Of a stretch of DNA of 64,000 nucleotides, positions 33,483-45,967 are shown one piece after another (position 1 is the first letter of the stretch; each line of letters opens with the position of its first letter). Position numbers and translations under genes: made by a program. The stretch covers positions 69,490,757 through 69,554,756 of the forward strand of contig CM077165.1 of NCBI GenBank assembly GCA_039583875.1, given 5' to 3'. This DNA comes from Platanthera guangdongensis. Its lineage: Eukaryota > Streptophyta > Magnoliopsida > Asparagales > Orchidaceae. The notes below the pieces were generated by a model that was not told the DNA's origin, searched no databases, and saw only the letters and a list, made by a program, of their open reading frames with translations.

Positions 33483-35658
33483 ATGGCAGTTTCAGTTGCA
33501 ATCTTGGCAGCTATAAAATTTGATACATGCTTTGATATAGACATGGATTCTTTCGATAGCAGCGATCAAATCTTCAAGGATATTCTGGAACTTTTCAAGG
33601 ATCAACAGTTAGTTAACATAATGACTACAAGGATCAAATTGGCCGCAAATGAAATAAAGGAATGGGTGTATACTGCCCATAATCTGGATCAGAACACTGT
33701 GATTGGAACCATCTCAGGAACTTAGGTACCTTTAACACCTGCTGTTTTGACAGAAGTATTTCAATTAAATTATGGTGAAGATTCTATTGAGCTTTCTGGA
33801 GAGAAATTTTCACTTATGCTTGAGAGTATGGGCCATTTAGAAGCTAACCCTAGTAAATTGCTTAAGAAGAATCTGTCAGTTGAGTACCGATTTCTTGCTG
33901 ATGTAGTTGGGAAAGTGTTGTTGGCAAAACACTCAGCTCATGATACCATCTCTAGGTATCAGCTCTGTTTGATGGGTGCCTTGGTGGACAAGAAGCAGCT
34001 GAACTGGGGAGAAGTGTTCTTTGATTTAATCAAGAAGAAAATTAACAAGAATTTTGTTAATTTTTGGAGAATTTTAGGGTTGTTTCTTCACAACAGATGC
34101 CCTAACCTGCTTGTTTCCAGTGGGATGCACATCAATGCCTCCAAGAGGCTTACCTGTGCCCTATTTGGGAAATGGGACAGGCAGATTGTAAAGCCCAGCA
34201 GAGCCTCTGCAATCTCTTCTTCAGGCACAAGGACTATTTCAGTCTCTTCCCCTCAAGTTTCTGCCCCTGCAGAAGATTTGCCTGCCTCATCATCTCCTCC
34301 TTCTCCACCTATTATTTCATCAACAACAGTCACATCCACTATCACAATTTCATCCCCCATTTCCATACCTTCTCCAACTCCAACATCAACTGAAGAAATC
34401 TTCCATCCACTACATCACTACCCATTAATGGACATTGATTCATCATCTCATATTCCATCATTCACTCTTCTAGATGATTCCTATATGGATGATTCTCCTT
34501 CATCCCCTCCTGAGCCACCATCATCATCCACTTCTTATGAACAGTTACTTCAGGACATAATTGCTCAACCATCATTCACACCATCCATTTCCATTCCACT
34601 ATCTTCCATCTCCACAATTCCAATATCTCAACCATCACTTCCACCATCCACAGTCTCTCCAACAACATCTCCTGCTGCTCCAACCCTCATCTATACCTCA
34701 TCCATTCCTACCTCTACTCAAGTCCCTCTTGAGTAATTAGACCTTCCAGCTATTGCAGACAAGCTATATGAGCTGATAGCTCCAAGTCTATCACTACTGC
34801 TGGAGATCTCATTGGCTCCACTTCTGAAAACTGTTTAGGAGTTGTCTGCTAGGCTATCCTCTGTTCTTCCTCCTCAGGAAATCTATTTTACTGGTGCCTT
34901 GATCCAGTTATCACTGAATCTAGGCAGGGGGAGATGCTTTATGAAGCTGAGAGATTGCCTGCTGCAGTAACTTCAGTTCAAGCTCTAGTTGCATTCATTA
35001 TAGTGGTCCTCAGGTCACTTCTGTCAATATTTGATTCTGTATACTTCAGCTGCCTTCCAGACCAGCATACTAAAGATATTAATAAGTCCATTGTGCCTAT
35101 TTCCAGCTATGACCCCAGCTTAATAAGTTCTTATATCAATTCCTTCAATACTGTGGACAGTGTTCCTTCTGTTTCTGTTGCTCCTACTGCTGCTGTTGAT
35201 GTTTTTGTTAGTTCTGATGTTGCTTTTTCAGTTTTTGAGGATATGCATATGACAGAGGCAATTGTTTTTAAGCCTGCTGTATCTGAGCCTATTGGTTCTG
35301 AAATTTCTGTTTCTGAACCTGCTGTTATAGCTCCTTCTGCCAGTGTTGCTTCTACTCCACTTCCTGCTGCTGCTGTTGCTCCTGTTGCTGTTTCTGCTGT
35401 TTCTTCTGCTCAGTCTCAACAACAGAAAGAATATCTCAAAATGATTGATGCATTGTATGATAATCAAAGTTCATAAAGTGATCAGTTTAGGACTGACTCT
35501 GATGATTCCTCTGCAACAATTGCAAGGAAAAGGAAAGCAAGAAGCAAGGCCATGAAGAGAGTTCCCCCAGAGAAGGTTAAAGATACAAATGATATTCCAT
35601 ATTACATATTGCATGATTTCCCTATTATAGAACCATGGATGCAGTACTCTAGAAATCA
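33483..35658 (+). pseudogene. B third ORF (ORF3), part before G2
   Basis: Starts MAVSVAILAAIKFDT. An in-frame TAG at 33723-33725 separates it from 33726-34736, and more frame breaks follow. YRFLADVVGKVLLAKHSAHD aligns with KFLSEVVGKVILSKPGGHD of S2 ORF3, and the region after it also matches. A long Ser/Thr/Pro-rich stretch (34200-34740) and a Val/Ala/Ser-rich stretch follow. G2 interrupts the gene at 35659; it resumes at 41869. No membrane segment is evident. Confidence 0.78.
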
Positions 35659-37889
35659 TGTAACACCCCCACCCGTCACATGACATATAACAGTGGGTCC
35701 GGCCGGGGCCCCACGCCATATGGCACAGACAAGCGAAGGAATTACGTGTGGAAATCAAAATCTATGCGTATCCTTAACTCATTCCATTCTAGCGCAGCAT
35801 TTTTCTTGTTAACATGAACTCAAACCAGAATGTCCACCAATACATAAATACCACATTTATATATAACAACACCAGGAATGTATACAACTCACACACCCTG
35901 GCCTTATGGCCTTACAGGTTCCTCTTTCACATCAATGGTTTCGTACATCGGCACGCAGGCCGGCCACACATGAAATCCAACCACGATTCTTCACATAGCC
36001 TTCAAGGAATAAGAGCACCAGGCTAGCCAATCCAAACCAATACAGAAAACAAAGTAACGGTCAGCATTGCTGACCCATTATAACGACCCTACCCCCTACC
36101 CGGGGTAGTGGTTCCTTCCCTGTATACAGTGCTTCCTTTCTCATCAAGTATCAGCAAACATCACCAAATCATATCATAGATAGATCATTCTCTTTATTCC
36201 ACTAACAAACACATCACATCACAAACGCTGGAGTCCACCAACGCTCCGTGCACTCAGGGCACCTTCTTGGCGTACCGGAATCCACCGTCGTACACCGCTG
36301 TCTCTCGAGGTGTTAACTTGTTGGTTGACCGGCCCTAGTCCACCAGCTCGCAAGCTGGCGACATCCCGCCCAAGCCACTCAAAGGTCCATCCTCACAGCA
36401 TCACAAACAGAGCAGACCGACCCACACTATGTGGTGTAGCAAGCCGGGTTTATCTACGCTCCCCAGGCATTGTCTACCAATCGATCCCCCTCCTAGTCCG
36501 ATCGACCCACCCATGTGGTGCAGCAACCCGGGTTTAACTCGGCTCCCCTAGCATTGCCACCCATCGATCCTACCTTAACTGGATCAACCCACCCTAGTGG
36601 TGTAACAAACCGGGCGTATCTCGCACTAACCAGGCGTGCTACCAATTGATCATCTCATAGCTAGGAGCTTCATCAAAGCCTCCTCACAATCATCACATCC
36701 ATACATTCAGCACAACAGAAATCCGTTTTGCACATCATCAAAGCCACGGAGTCTTCTCCGGTTTACCCATGAACATCACCAACCCAGACTACCGGTCCAG
36801 ATGGGCTTCACACAGCATGCCTACGCCGTACTCTATCTTTCCGGCTCTAAATGCAGACACAACAAAGGAATCACTTCCGCGACCCACCTCTTGGTGGAGG
36901 ATTCCAAGCACATGTATAGAGAAAGGACTTCGATGTCCAAGAAGGAGATCGTTACCCTTGAAGATCGCTTCGGCGCCATGAAGTAGCCGGATGGAAATCA
37001 CCGCCTCGGCTCTGCCTTCACGAATCCGCTCTCGGATCTTCGCTCCGCACTCTGCAGCTCCTACAGCAGCTGGAAGACTCCTCCCTTTCTCTCTTGCCTT
37101 GGCCTTTCTTCTCTCTCTCTTGGAATGAAAATGAAGAAGAAGAAGAAGAGAAAAGAGGGGTTTTATCCTCTTTGTCTCGGCCTTCACAACACCTGGACAA
37201 AGCCCAGCCCTTGGATCCAGGAAGAGGGAAACAAACTGCTCAGATCTGGCCAGAAAAGCTAAAACACGGCCTGACACGCCCTGTGACACGCCCGTGTCAC
37301 AGGCCGTGTCCCTCTAAGCGGCAGACAACCGACTCAATCCAGCCAGAACACGCCCGTGTGACACGCCCGTGTCACGGCCGTGTCCTCGACACGCCCTCAG
37401 ACACGCCCGTGTCTGAGGCCGTGTACCTCAACAGAAATAATCCCAAAACAACCCGAGACTTCACACGGCCTGGCACACGGCCTGGCACACGCCCGTGTTC
37501 ATGGCCGTGTGCACCAGGACACACCCGTGTCCCGCAAACACGCCCCAGCCCGAGACGTCAAGTTGAGTTCGACGCCCACTGACACGCCCTGTGACACGCC
37601 CGTGTCACAGGCCGTGTCCTCACTGGAAACTCGATACTCGACGATCGTCGCTTAACACTCGTCGAGCATACGACACGGCATCCGACACGGCCGTGTCCTG
37701 GGCCGTGTGCCCCCTCTCGACAATGTTGAGCGAAAATCGTCGACACCAAGGCCGATCATCGACACAACCTCGACACGCCCTACGACACGCCCGTGTCGCA
37801 GGCCGTGTCAACTGACACGCCCTGGGACACGCCCGTGTCCCAGGCCGTGTCACCCAAAAATCCTGTTTTCAGAAACTTGGCCTGTTACA
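35659..37889 (-). repeat. G2 3' LTR (2231 bp)
   Basis: The plus strand starts TGTAACACCCCCACCCGTCAC and ends TGTTACA. U3 (at the right end) holds the CACGCCCGTG palindrome array. Open frames within the LTR (Thr-Arg-Pro-Cys repeats and others) are artefacts of the repeats. Confidence 0.95.
37268..37856 (-). repeat. GACACG-CC-CGTGTC palindrome array in G2 LTR
   Basis: Many copies of GACACGCCCGTGTC and GACACGGCCGTGTC. Some extend to 11-bp arms: CCTGTGACACG-CC-CGTGTCACAGG at 37280-37303, repeated near 37585. The right LTR has the same array at about 41234-41826. TCGTCGA words typical of other families are interspersed. Confidence 0.93.
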
Positions 37890-38284
37890 ATCCTCCCCTC
37901 CTTCAAATAATTTCGTCCTCGAAATTTGACTCCAAACAGCCAATTAGTCACAACATCACAAAATCATACACCCCAAGCCTCCGCACACACTAACAAACAG
38001 ACAACACAACACACATCCCTAACTTCCACTTGTGCACATTCAACCACATAAGACCTCAAACAAAACAACATAATTGATTTATCTCGTCACAATCACAAGT
38101 GCACCAAGCTACTATAGAGATCTACATTAAACATCATTTACATACACCAAGATGGATGATTCACCAAGTTCCGATTCCCGATTCAGTCAAAAGTGATGCA
38201 CATCAGCTATTATTCATCATATCTGATATAAAACATAGTTGACATACACAACATTCAGAGCATCGACATGAGTCACATCACAGT
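37890..38284 (-). other. G2 polypurine tract and 3' non-coding region
   Basis: The minus strand reads AAGGAGGGGAGGAT (plus 37890-37903) against the LTR, preceded by the GGACGAAATT word common in gypsy elements. The remaining about 380 bp is non-coding where pol would normally follow. Confidence 0.8.
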
Positions 38285-39448
38285 TCACTTCCGCTCAGCC
38301 TCCTGATTTTGAAATTCGCGATTTAATGATAAATGAAACGCTCGAGGCTGAATTTCACCAACTGAGCTTTGCGGCTCTTGCAGTTCCATAGCATGCAAGC
38401 GAGGTTGCGTCCGGGGTGCAGATGATTCGGCCACTGCTTTCCCTTTTTCTTCATATGACGCACCTGTCTTTTTCTCACTCCCTGGAGGGACATTCCAACA
38501 GAATTTTGCGATGTGTCCTTGCTGCCCACATTTATAGCATATACGTGTATCCACACGTCCTGGCCCATACGTCGCCCCCGAAGAAACAGTCGACGGAGCT
38601 AATTCCACCGGTCTAAATCTTTTCTTCTCTTGTCGTCGAAACTCCGATTGATCCGGTGGTGACATTTTAAACTCTGACTTTTCCCTTTCCAGTCTCTTAT
38701 TCTCTCGTACTCATTTCATATCCTTCTCCAAGGCACGAGCTGTATCGACCAACGCTTGGAAGCCTTGGCTCACCGAACTCGGAAGTGCCAACCTCAATTC
38801 ATCCCGCAATCCTTCATAAAAACGATTTGTCTTTCGTGCTTCCTCCGCAAAGGTAGATCCCGCATATCTCCCCAATCTGGTAAACTCATGCAGGTAGGTA
38901 TCAATATCTCGCTCACCCTGCACCAAGCGGAGAAACTCATTTTCCATCGCAATCCTCTGCGACACTGGCACATACTTGGCTAAAAATAGTTGGGAGAATT
39001 CCTCCATTGAAACCTCCATTAAACCTCGACCTGCCATGTGATGCACTTCAATCTCATCCCACCACAATCTCGCATCTCCTTCCAACAGAAAAGTGGCCAA
39101 CATCACTTTCTGCTCCTCGACCGTCCTGATTGCGGTTAGGATCCTTTTTACTCTTGCCAACCAATCTTCTGCCTGCATTGGGGAAAGCGCTCCACCAAAC
39201 ATCGGTGGGTGAAAGTGCATAAAACGTGACAATGCGTCGTCACTCGCTTGCGCTTCCACCACCTCGGCAGCATGCTCTTGTCTTCCACCAGGTCTTGCCT
39301 GTCCAGTTGGTTGTGCTTGTAACACTGCAAGCATTGTCTCCGCTACCACCCATATGGCCTCTGCCGAGGGAGGCATCGGCGCTTCCACGGGTGCTGCACT
39401 TTCATCCGACCGCTGGGGCTCAGACGGCCCAGCTCCATCCCTCGCCAC
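38285..39448 (-). pseudogene. gag: G2 gag, one in-frame stop
   Basis: About 388 codons starting MARDGAGPSEPQRS. The capsid region has FHPPMFGGALSPMQAEDW, LEGDARLWWDEI and FYEGLRDELR. An in-frame TGA at 38713-38711 interrupts the gene; the same frame resumes and carries the knuckle CYKCGQQGHIAKFC. If the stop is read through, or is a recent mutation or error, the protein would be a complete gypsy gag. It would form particles that need pol from another element. Confidence 0.88.
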
Positions 39449-39615
39449 CTATTAATGTACAGAACACCATTAAATTCTTTCAAATCATAACGGTACTGTA
39501 CATTGACTACACACGCACGCACATCATGTGCATGACATACATTCCTAGTGGACATTCATGAGTTCAATTATGTTCTCTCCTCCCAAACAATCTCAACCTG
39601 GCTCTGATACCACTT
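39449..39615 (-). promoter_or_regulatory. G2 leader and primer-binding site
   Basis: The minus strand AAGTGGTATCAGAGCCAGG (39597-39615) abuts the LTR. It is a tRNA-Met-type primer site. A short leader precedes the gag ATG. Confidence 0.88.
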
Positions 39616-41863
39616 TGTAACACCCCCACCCGTCACATGACATATAACAGTGGGTCCGGCCGGGGTCCCACGCCATATGGCACAGACAAGCGAAGGAATT
39701 ACGTGTGGAAATCAAAATCTATGCGTATCCTTAACTCATTCCATTCTAGCGCAGCATTTTTCTTGTTAACATGAACTCAAACCAGAATGTCCACCAATAC
39801 ATAAATACCACATTTATATATAACAATACCAGGAATGTATACAACTCACACACCCTGGCCTTATGGCCTTACAGGTTCCTCTTTCACATCAATGGTTTCG
39901 TACATCGGCACGCAGGCCGGCCACACATGAAATCCAACCACGATTCTTCACATAGCCTTCAAGGACTAAGAGCACCAGGCTAGCCAATCCACTTATTCTT
40001 TCCAAACCGCAGCACCTGCAATTCATCATCCAAACCAATACAGAAAACAAAGTAACGGTCAGCATTGCTGACCCATTATAACGACCCTACCCCCTACCCG
40101 GGGTAGTGGTTCCTTCCCTGTATACAGTGCTTCCTTTCTCATCAAGTATCAGCAAACATCACCAAATCATATCATAGATAGATCATTCTCTTTATTCCAC
40201 TAACAAACACATCACATCACAAACGCTGGAGTCCACCAATGCTCCGTGCACTCAGGGCACCTTCTTGGCGTACCGGAATCCACCGTCGTACACCGTTGTC
40301 TCTCGAGGTGTTAACTTGTTGGTTGACCGGCCCTAGTCCACCAGCTCGCAGGCTGGCGACATCCCGCCCAAGCCACTCAGAGGTCCATCCTCACAGCATC
40401 ACAAACAGAGCAGACCGACCCACACTATGTGGTGTAGCAAGCCGGGTTTATCTACGCTCCCCAGGCATTGTCTACCAATCGATCCCCCTCCTAGTCCGAT
40501 CGACCCACCCATGTGGTGCAGCAACCCGGGTTTAACTCGGCTCCCCTAGCATTGCCACCCATCGATCCTACCTTAACTGGATCAACCCACCCTAGTGGTG
40601 TAACAAACCGGGCGTATCTCGCACTAACCAGGCGTGCTACCAATTGATCATCGCATAGCTAGGAGCTTCACCAAAGCCTCCTCACAATCATCACATCCAT
40701 ACATTCAGCACAACAGAAATCCGTTTTGCACATCATCAAAGCCACAGAGTCTTCTCCGGTTTACCCATGAACATCACCAACCCAGACTACCGGTCCAGAT
40801 GGGCTTCACACAGCATGCCTACGCCGTACTCTATCTTTCCGGCTCTAAATGCAGACACAACAAAGGAATCACTTCCGCGACCCACCTCTTGGTGGAGGAT
40901 TCCAAGCACATGTATAGAGAAAGGACTTCGATGTCCAAGAAGGAGATCGTTACCCTTGAAGATCGCTTCGGCGCCATGAAGTAGCCGGATGGAAATCACC
41001 GCCTCGGCTCTGTCTTCACGAATCCGCTCTCGGATCTTCGCTCCGCACTCTGCAGCTCCTACAGCAGCTGGAAGACTCCTCCCTTTCCCTCTTGCCTTGG
41101 CCTTTCTTCTCTCTCTCTTGGAATGAAAATGAAGAAGAAGAAGAAGAGAAAAGAGGGGTTTTATCCTCTTTGTCTCGGCCTTCACAACACCTGGACAAAG
41201 CCCAGCCCTTGGATCCAGGAAGAGGGAAAAAGCTAAAACACGGCCTGACACGCCCTGTGACACGCCCGTGTCACAGGCCGTGTCCCTCTAAGCGGCAGAC
41301 AACCGACTCAATCCAGCCAGAACACGCCCATGTGACATGCCCGTGTCACGGCCGTGTCCTCGACACGCCCTCAGACACGCCCGTGTCTGAGGCCGTGTAC
41401 CTCAACAGAAATAATCCCAAAACAACCCGAGACTTCACACGGCCTGGCACACGGCCTGGCACACGCCCGTGTTCATGGCCGTGTGCACCAGGACACACCC
41501 GTGTCCCGCAAACACGCCCCAGCCCGAGACGTCAAGTTGAGTTCGACGCCCACTGACACGCCCTGTGACACGCCCGTGTCACAGGCCGTGTCCTCACTGG
41601 AAACTCGATACTCGACGATCGTCGCTTAACACTCGTCGAGCATACGACACGACATCCGACACGGCCGTGTCCTGGGCCGTGTGCCCCCTCTCGACGATGT
41701 TGAGCGAAAATCGTCGACACCAAGGCCGATCGTCGACACAACCTCGACACGCCCTGCGACACGCCCGTGTCGCAGGCCGTGTCAACTGACACGCCCTGGG
41801 ACATGCCCGTGTCCCAGGCCGTGTCACCCAAAAATCCTGTTTTCAGAAACTTGGCATGTTACA
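39616..41863 (-). repeat. G2 5' LTR (2248 bp)
   Basis: Pairs with 35659-37889. It has an extra block of about 38 bp near 39990 and lacks about 23 bp that are near 37232 in the left copy. It contains the palindrome array at about 41234-41826. Confidence 0.95.
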
Positions 41864-41868
41864 AATCA

Positions 41869-42556
41869 GCTGAAAGCCATGAAAAAGAAAAGGAAGTATG
41901 ACAAAGGATCATCCCATTTCAATCCTCCTCCTCCTCCTCCTTCACCTGATGCAGGTACAGGTGGTAGTTCTGCCTTTCAATCTACTGCTAGAAGCCAAAG
42001 TTCATATCAATTTCAAGGAAGATCTCAGTACAGAGGAAATCAGTCTAGAGGTTACCAGTCCAGAAGAGGACAGTACAGAGGAAATCAAAGAGAACTCAAA
42101 GTGTATTCTAAAGGATATTCCAGGTAACATCCTTATCAAAGGTAAGGACAAGGTCCCTCTGACACTACCTCTGGTCCCTTCCCTTATAATCTTAAAGATC
42201 TAGTCTCTTCCAGAGCTCCTCCTAATAACTCTTCAAACAGATATGAGCCTCCTGTTCCATTTGAAGACACATAAAATAATCCCACTTCATGGACTGCCAG
42301 AATGAAAGAGTTGGCTGCACTAGACCAAATCAAGAAGGCTAGAGAACAAGGAAAAGATACATCAAATATCACTACTCTATCAGATCAAAGAAAGAAAGAA
42401 CTTGAGAGATACTCTTCCAGCAAATTCTTTGATTCAGAAAGTTATATGAAGCTGCACCCAGAAGCTGTAGTTCCCAGGCCAAAACATCAAACTTCTCTAG
42501 GTGCGTTGATGACAGAAGATCCAAGAAAGAAGCTCTTAATCCTAACAGAGAAATAG
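41869..42556 (+). pseudogene. B third ORF, C-terminal part after G2
   Basis: Resumes B ORF3 to the right of G2: LKAMKKKRKYDKGSSHFN, a Pro run, then Arg/Gly/Tyr/Gln-rich repeats (SQYRGNQSRGYQSRRGQYRGN) typical of RNA-binding tails. After frame breaks, 42302-42556 encodes KELAALDQIKKAREQ ... SYMKLHPEA. The basic tail parallels the Lys-rich end of S2 ORF3 in character, not in sequence. Confidence 0.72.
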
Positions 42557-42738
42557 TTCTCACAAAGAGCAAGGAAAAGGAATGATTCTGTAAGATGTCA
42601 TTAATACCTATTTCTGACTATCTGTGATTATATCTGTGTTTCTGCAATGTTTTTTTTGTTTTTGTTATATTTATGTATTGTATGTTTTTATTTTTCCAAT
42701 GTCTGTAAATAGTAATCCTAACCCAAATAGGGGGAGAT
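42557..42738 (+). other. B 3' untranslated region and polypurine tract
   Basis: T-rich non-coding stretch ending AGGGGGAGAT (42729-42738) against the 3' LTR. Confidence 0.85.
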
Positions 42739-43779
42739 TGTCGGAACACCCTATTACTGATTTGGGTAAGGATCACTATGTCCTTTAGGAAATTTATTTT
42801 GACCTCCTTGTATAGATCTAAAGGTCAATTAGTTTGAGTCTAAGGGTTAGTATTTAGGTTTGAAAGATGCCCTCAAGACCCTCAAGACCAGATATTTCAG
42901 TTCAGGAGACTAACTCATTTCATCGAGCTCAGGATGACGAATCGTCAAACTCCATTCGACGATCTCTGAGCTCACTTCGACGAATCGTCGAACTGCATTT
43001 GACGATCTATGAGCTCACTTCGACAAAGTCGTCGAACTCCATTCGACGATCTTCGAGCTCAGATCGACGTTCCTATCTCTAGTTTGTTTCCCTATATCTG
43101 AGCTCAGTTCGACGATAGTTGAGCTCAGATCGATGCTTTCTGCTTCAGTCTAAGTCCAGTCGCTGAGCTCAGTTCAACGATAGTGGAGCTCAGGTCGATG
43201 TTTTTCTGGAGAGATCGACGTTTTTCAAGATTCAAATTCAGACAGTTATGGAATTATTCCCAGCATTTATTTCAAGGATCTTGTAGCCATTTCAATTAAT
43301 CTGGAGCAAGTTTCAAGGGAATTTTAAAGGAATGTTTTATTGGACATTCCTCCAGAAGACAAAATGCAGTTAAGGAAGTCATTTATGACAGGCTAACGAC
43401 TATCTTGGACAGAGATCTATTCTATTCAGATCTAAGGAATAAAAAGAATTTTGATTATTCTGCTGGTTAATAAGAACAAGAAAGAGAAAGAGTTGTAGGT
43501 ATTCACAGAATTCATACAGGAACACAAATCACTGAAGGAGATCAATATTCTGAAATTTCTAGATCCCTTTTGATTCTAGTGTTCAAAGGCCATTATCATT
43601 CAAGACTCCAGACACCACATATTTCAGTTGCTGCTGGAATCATTTTTTGCTGGAGATCAAATTTTCTAAAGGCCTATCACCCTATTGCAAAGCTTCACTT
43701 CCTGAACAACTCAAGATCTCAGGGGGAGCTTTGACAACATCCATTATCTTCTCTCTGATTGTTGACAGAGAAGATCATC

Positions 43780-43833
<54 letters not shown>

Positions 43834-44278
43834 TGTAAAGGGTTTATCAAACTCCCTTCAAAAGTTTGTGTTGGTTTCTGAGACCTTATCAGAACTCAGT
43901 GGTGGCAAGACACCTGATCAAAAAATTTGGTTTGGTTTTTGAGTACCTTATCAAAAGCTCATTGGTGCCCAGGACACCTTATCAACTCATCCTGCAGTGG
44001 ATTCCTACCTAGGGTCGTAGAAGAGTGGATGTACCCAGATTGGTTGGGGAACCACTATAGCTCCTTGTGTCATCTAGTTGCTTATTTTCTTTTGTTTTCT
44101 GGCTGTGGTTTGTGATTGTTCTGTGATTGCTTTGTAATTAGATAGTTGCCATGTTTGCTGTATTTCATTTGCTTCCCTGTTCACTTAGGAATACAACAAG
44201 AGTTGTAAAAAGTTTTTAGCAAGCACCATACTCTATTCACCCCCCTCTATAGTATATCAGGTCTAACCTGCACTTTTA
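42739..44278 (+). repeat. B 3' LTR (1540 bp)
   Basis: Pairs with 27198-28695 with many substitutions, a good share of them at CpG sites of the inverted-repeat array. It has a small duplication of CCCTCAAGA and an expanded TC microsatellite. It ends TTTTA rather than TTTCA, followed by the TSD GTGTC. Confidence 0.94.
43783..43831 (+). repeat. (TC)n microsatellite, about 24 units
   Basis: The same locus in the 5' LTR (28233-28247) has only about seven units, so the run expanded or shrank after insertion. Confidence 0.95.
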
Positions 44279-44283
44279 GTGTC

Positions 44284-45967
44284 TTATATACATCGGCTCG
44301 CAGGCTGGCCACACATGACAAATAAAAAAACAACTATTCTTTACGGCCTTCGAGGGCCAGCACGACAATCATGGACTCCAGCCCGCTATTTTTCACTCGG
44401 CTCCGCAGCACCTGCAAGCAACATTCCACCGCACAGTGGAAAACAAAGAAACTGTCAGCCAAAAGCCGACCAAATTATAACGACCCCGCCCCTTACTCGA
44501 AACGACAGTGCTCTTTGCCAACATATCATTAACCCAATAAAACAATTAAATGCAATTATAATACGCCACAGGTGTAGGCTCGCACGGCCAAACACCCCGT
44601 GCACTTAGGGCATATTAACGGTGAATCCTGACACTTCAGTGTCTTCACCACCATCCCAAAGATGGCAACCACGTGAGCATTTAGCCTTTCTGACCACCGT
44701 CTAAGGCTCCCGACTATGCCAACGACCAGTCCCCTTTTCGGGTCTCTCGCACCGAACCATATAGTCTAGGTCCGATTCCACTTGCCCGTTGTTTACGCCG
44801 CCTAGTCAATTTAAGTCCTATGCGTGGGCCAAGCTTCTCTCGGATCCCAAAATTTTCCAAGCAATCACATAACCCAGTTATGTTCAAGGCCGGTTCCCTG
44901 ACCGCCAAGTTAGCAGAACGACGATTCCGCTCAGTTTTCCGGGTGCACCTTGGAGATAACCTCCAAGGATCCCTGCTGCAATCTACCGCATAGAAACCCG
45001 AAAACCCAAAGCATGGAGTCTTCTCCGGCAAAACATTTCAAATGCAACATCACCGATCCAGACAATACACGTCCGGGTAGGCTTCACACACAATGCATAT
45101 GCCCGTACTTACGATTCCGAACTCTATATGCAACATAAGGGGGACTATTCACATCAACCCCAAGGAACACCACACACTCACCGCACACTCGCGGGAGCGG
45201 GATTCCCTATGCAGAAAGAAAGAGCTTGACATGATCAAGTAGAGAATCGTTACCCTTGTAGTCCGCTTTGGCGCCATGGAAAACCTACACGGATGGAAAT
45301 CTTCGCAACGAACTTTCCTCTACGGTTCCGCTCTCAGATCTCAAAACGGTGCTCCGATGCTCCGCTGGCGGCCGGAAAACCCTTCCTTCTTCCTCCTCTT
45401 TCCAACTCCTTGAGAGAGAGAATGGTTGGAGAGAAATGAAGGATTAACTCCCCTATTCCCGGCCTTAACAGAGCAGGAAAGCATCTGGGCCGTTGGATCT
45501 TATTTAAAGAAAACGAACGGCTCAGATCCGCTCAAAAATCTCCAAACCTGGGCCGAACATGGCTTGGCACAAGGCCATATCCCAGGCCGTGTGCCTCGAT
45601 CCAAGCACGATCGAAGAACACGGAGACTCACACGGGCTCAGACACGCCCGTGTACCACCTAACACGCCCGTGTCGGGTCTCTCGACATGCCCGTGACCAG
45701 GGGCGTGTCACGCATAACCGCCACGCCAACTGACATGACCCAACTGAACACGTGTACTGACACGGGTTGGCACACGCCCGTGTCAAATGACACGCCCGTG
45801 TCCTGAAACTGTGTTCCTGTCCGTGTCCTTCTCGAGATGAAAGCGGCCAAAAACACCAGCCAAACACGGCCTTGGACACGCCCGTGTCCTAAGCCGTGTA
45901 CCCCTATACAGGTACCAAAAGTCCCTTTTTACGCGACCGACTCAAATACGATTTTCGGGGCATTACA
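44284..45967 (-). repeat. G1 5' LTR, second piece
   Basis: Directly after the B TSD the sequence matches the G2 LTR again (CATCGGCTCGCAGGCTGGCCACACATGA; ATTATAACGACCCCGCCCC; TTCTCCGG blocks). It ends GGGGCATTACA. CACGCCCGTGT palindromes lie at about 45590-45910, the U3 end on the minus strand. Confidence 0.85.

Larger units (their letters stand above)
35659..41863 (-). mobile_element. G2: non-autonomous Ty3/gypsy element with gag only (TR-GAG type)
   Basis: The LTRs are 35659-37889 and 39616-41863 (TGTAACACCCCC...TGTTACA). They are flanked by the TSD AATCA (35654-35658 and 41864-41868). The internal region is only about 1.7 kb. On the minus strand it holds a primer site, one gag gene and a purine tract; no protease, RT, RNase H or integrase is present. 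The LTRs are about 99% alike by eye apart from two indels of roughly 25-40 bp, so transposition was recent and must have used pol from elsewhere. Confidence 0.95.
27198..44278 (+). mobile_element. B: Sirevirus-type Ty1/copia element, split by G2
   Basis: The LTRs are 27198-28695 and 42739-44278 (TGTTGGAACACCC / TGTCGGAACACCC). They are flanked by the TSD GTGTC (27193-27197 and 44279-44283). Order: gag, pol, palindrome spacer, ORF3, purine tract. The last two bases of the 3' LTR are TA rather than CA. Without G2 it is about 10.9 kb. LTR divergence is clearly higher than in S2, and frames are broken in many places. Confidence 0.95.
5857..45967 (-). mobile_element. G1: old Ty3/gypsy element, split by nested insertions
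   Basis: The minus-strand gypsy pieces are RNase H, RT, protease and gag at 5857-8677, the gag start and leader at 26437-26906, and the 5' LTR at 26907-27197 plus 44284-45967. M interrupts gag and B interrupts the LTR; across each break the gypsy homology resumes. The LTR matches the family of G2 (TAACACCCCC start, ATTACA end, CACGCCCGTGT palindromes). Integrase and the 3' LTR are not visible; they are in the gap, lost or off window. Coding is full of stops and frameshifts, so this is among the oldest elements here. Confidence 0.85.

Noticed and set aside
36240..37020. A host gene in the open frames of the G2 LTR (for example 36636-36986)
   Set aside because: The same frames occur at the matching place in the other LTR (40634-40984), so they are part of the repeat.
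37094..37910. ORFs rich in TRPCHRPC (also 41092-41831)
   Set aside because: These are translations of the CACGCCCGTG array in the G2 LTRs. They recur in several frames and have no gene context.
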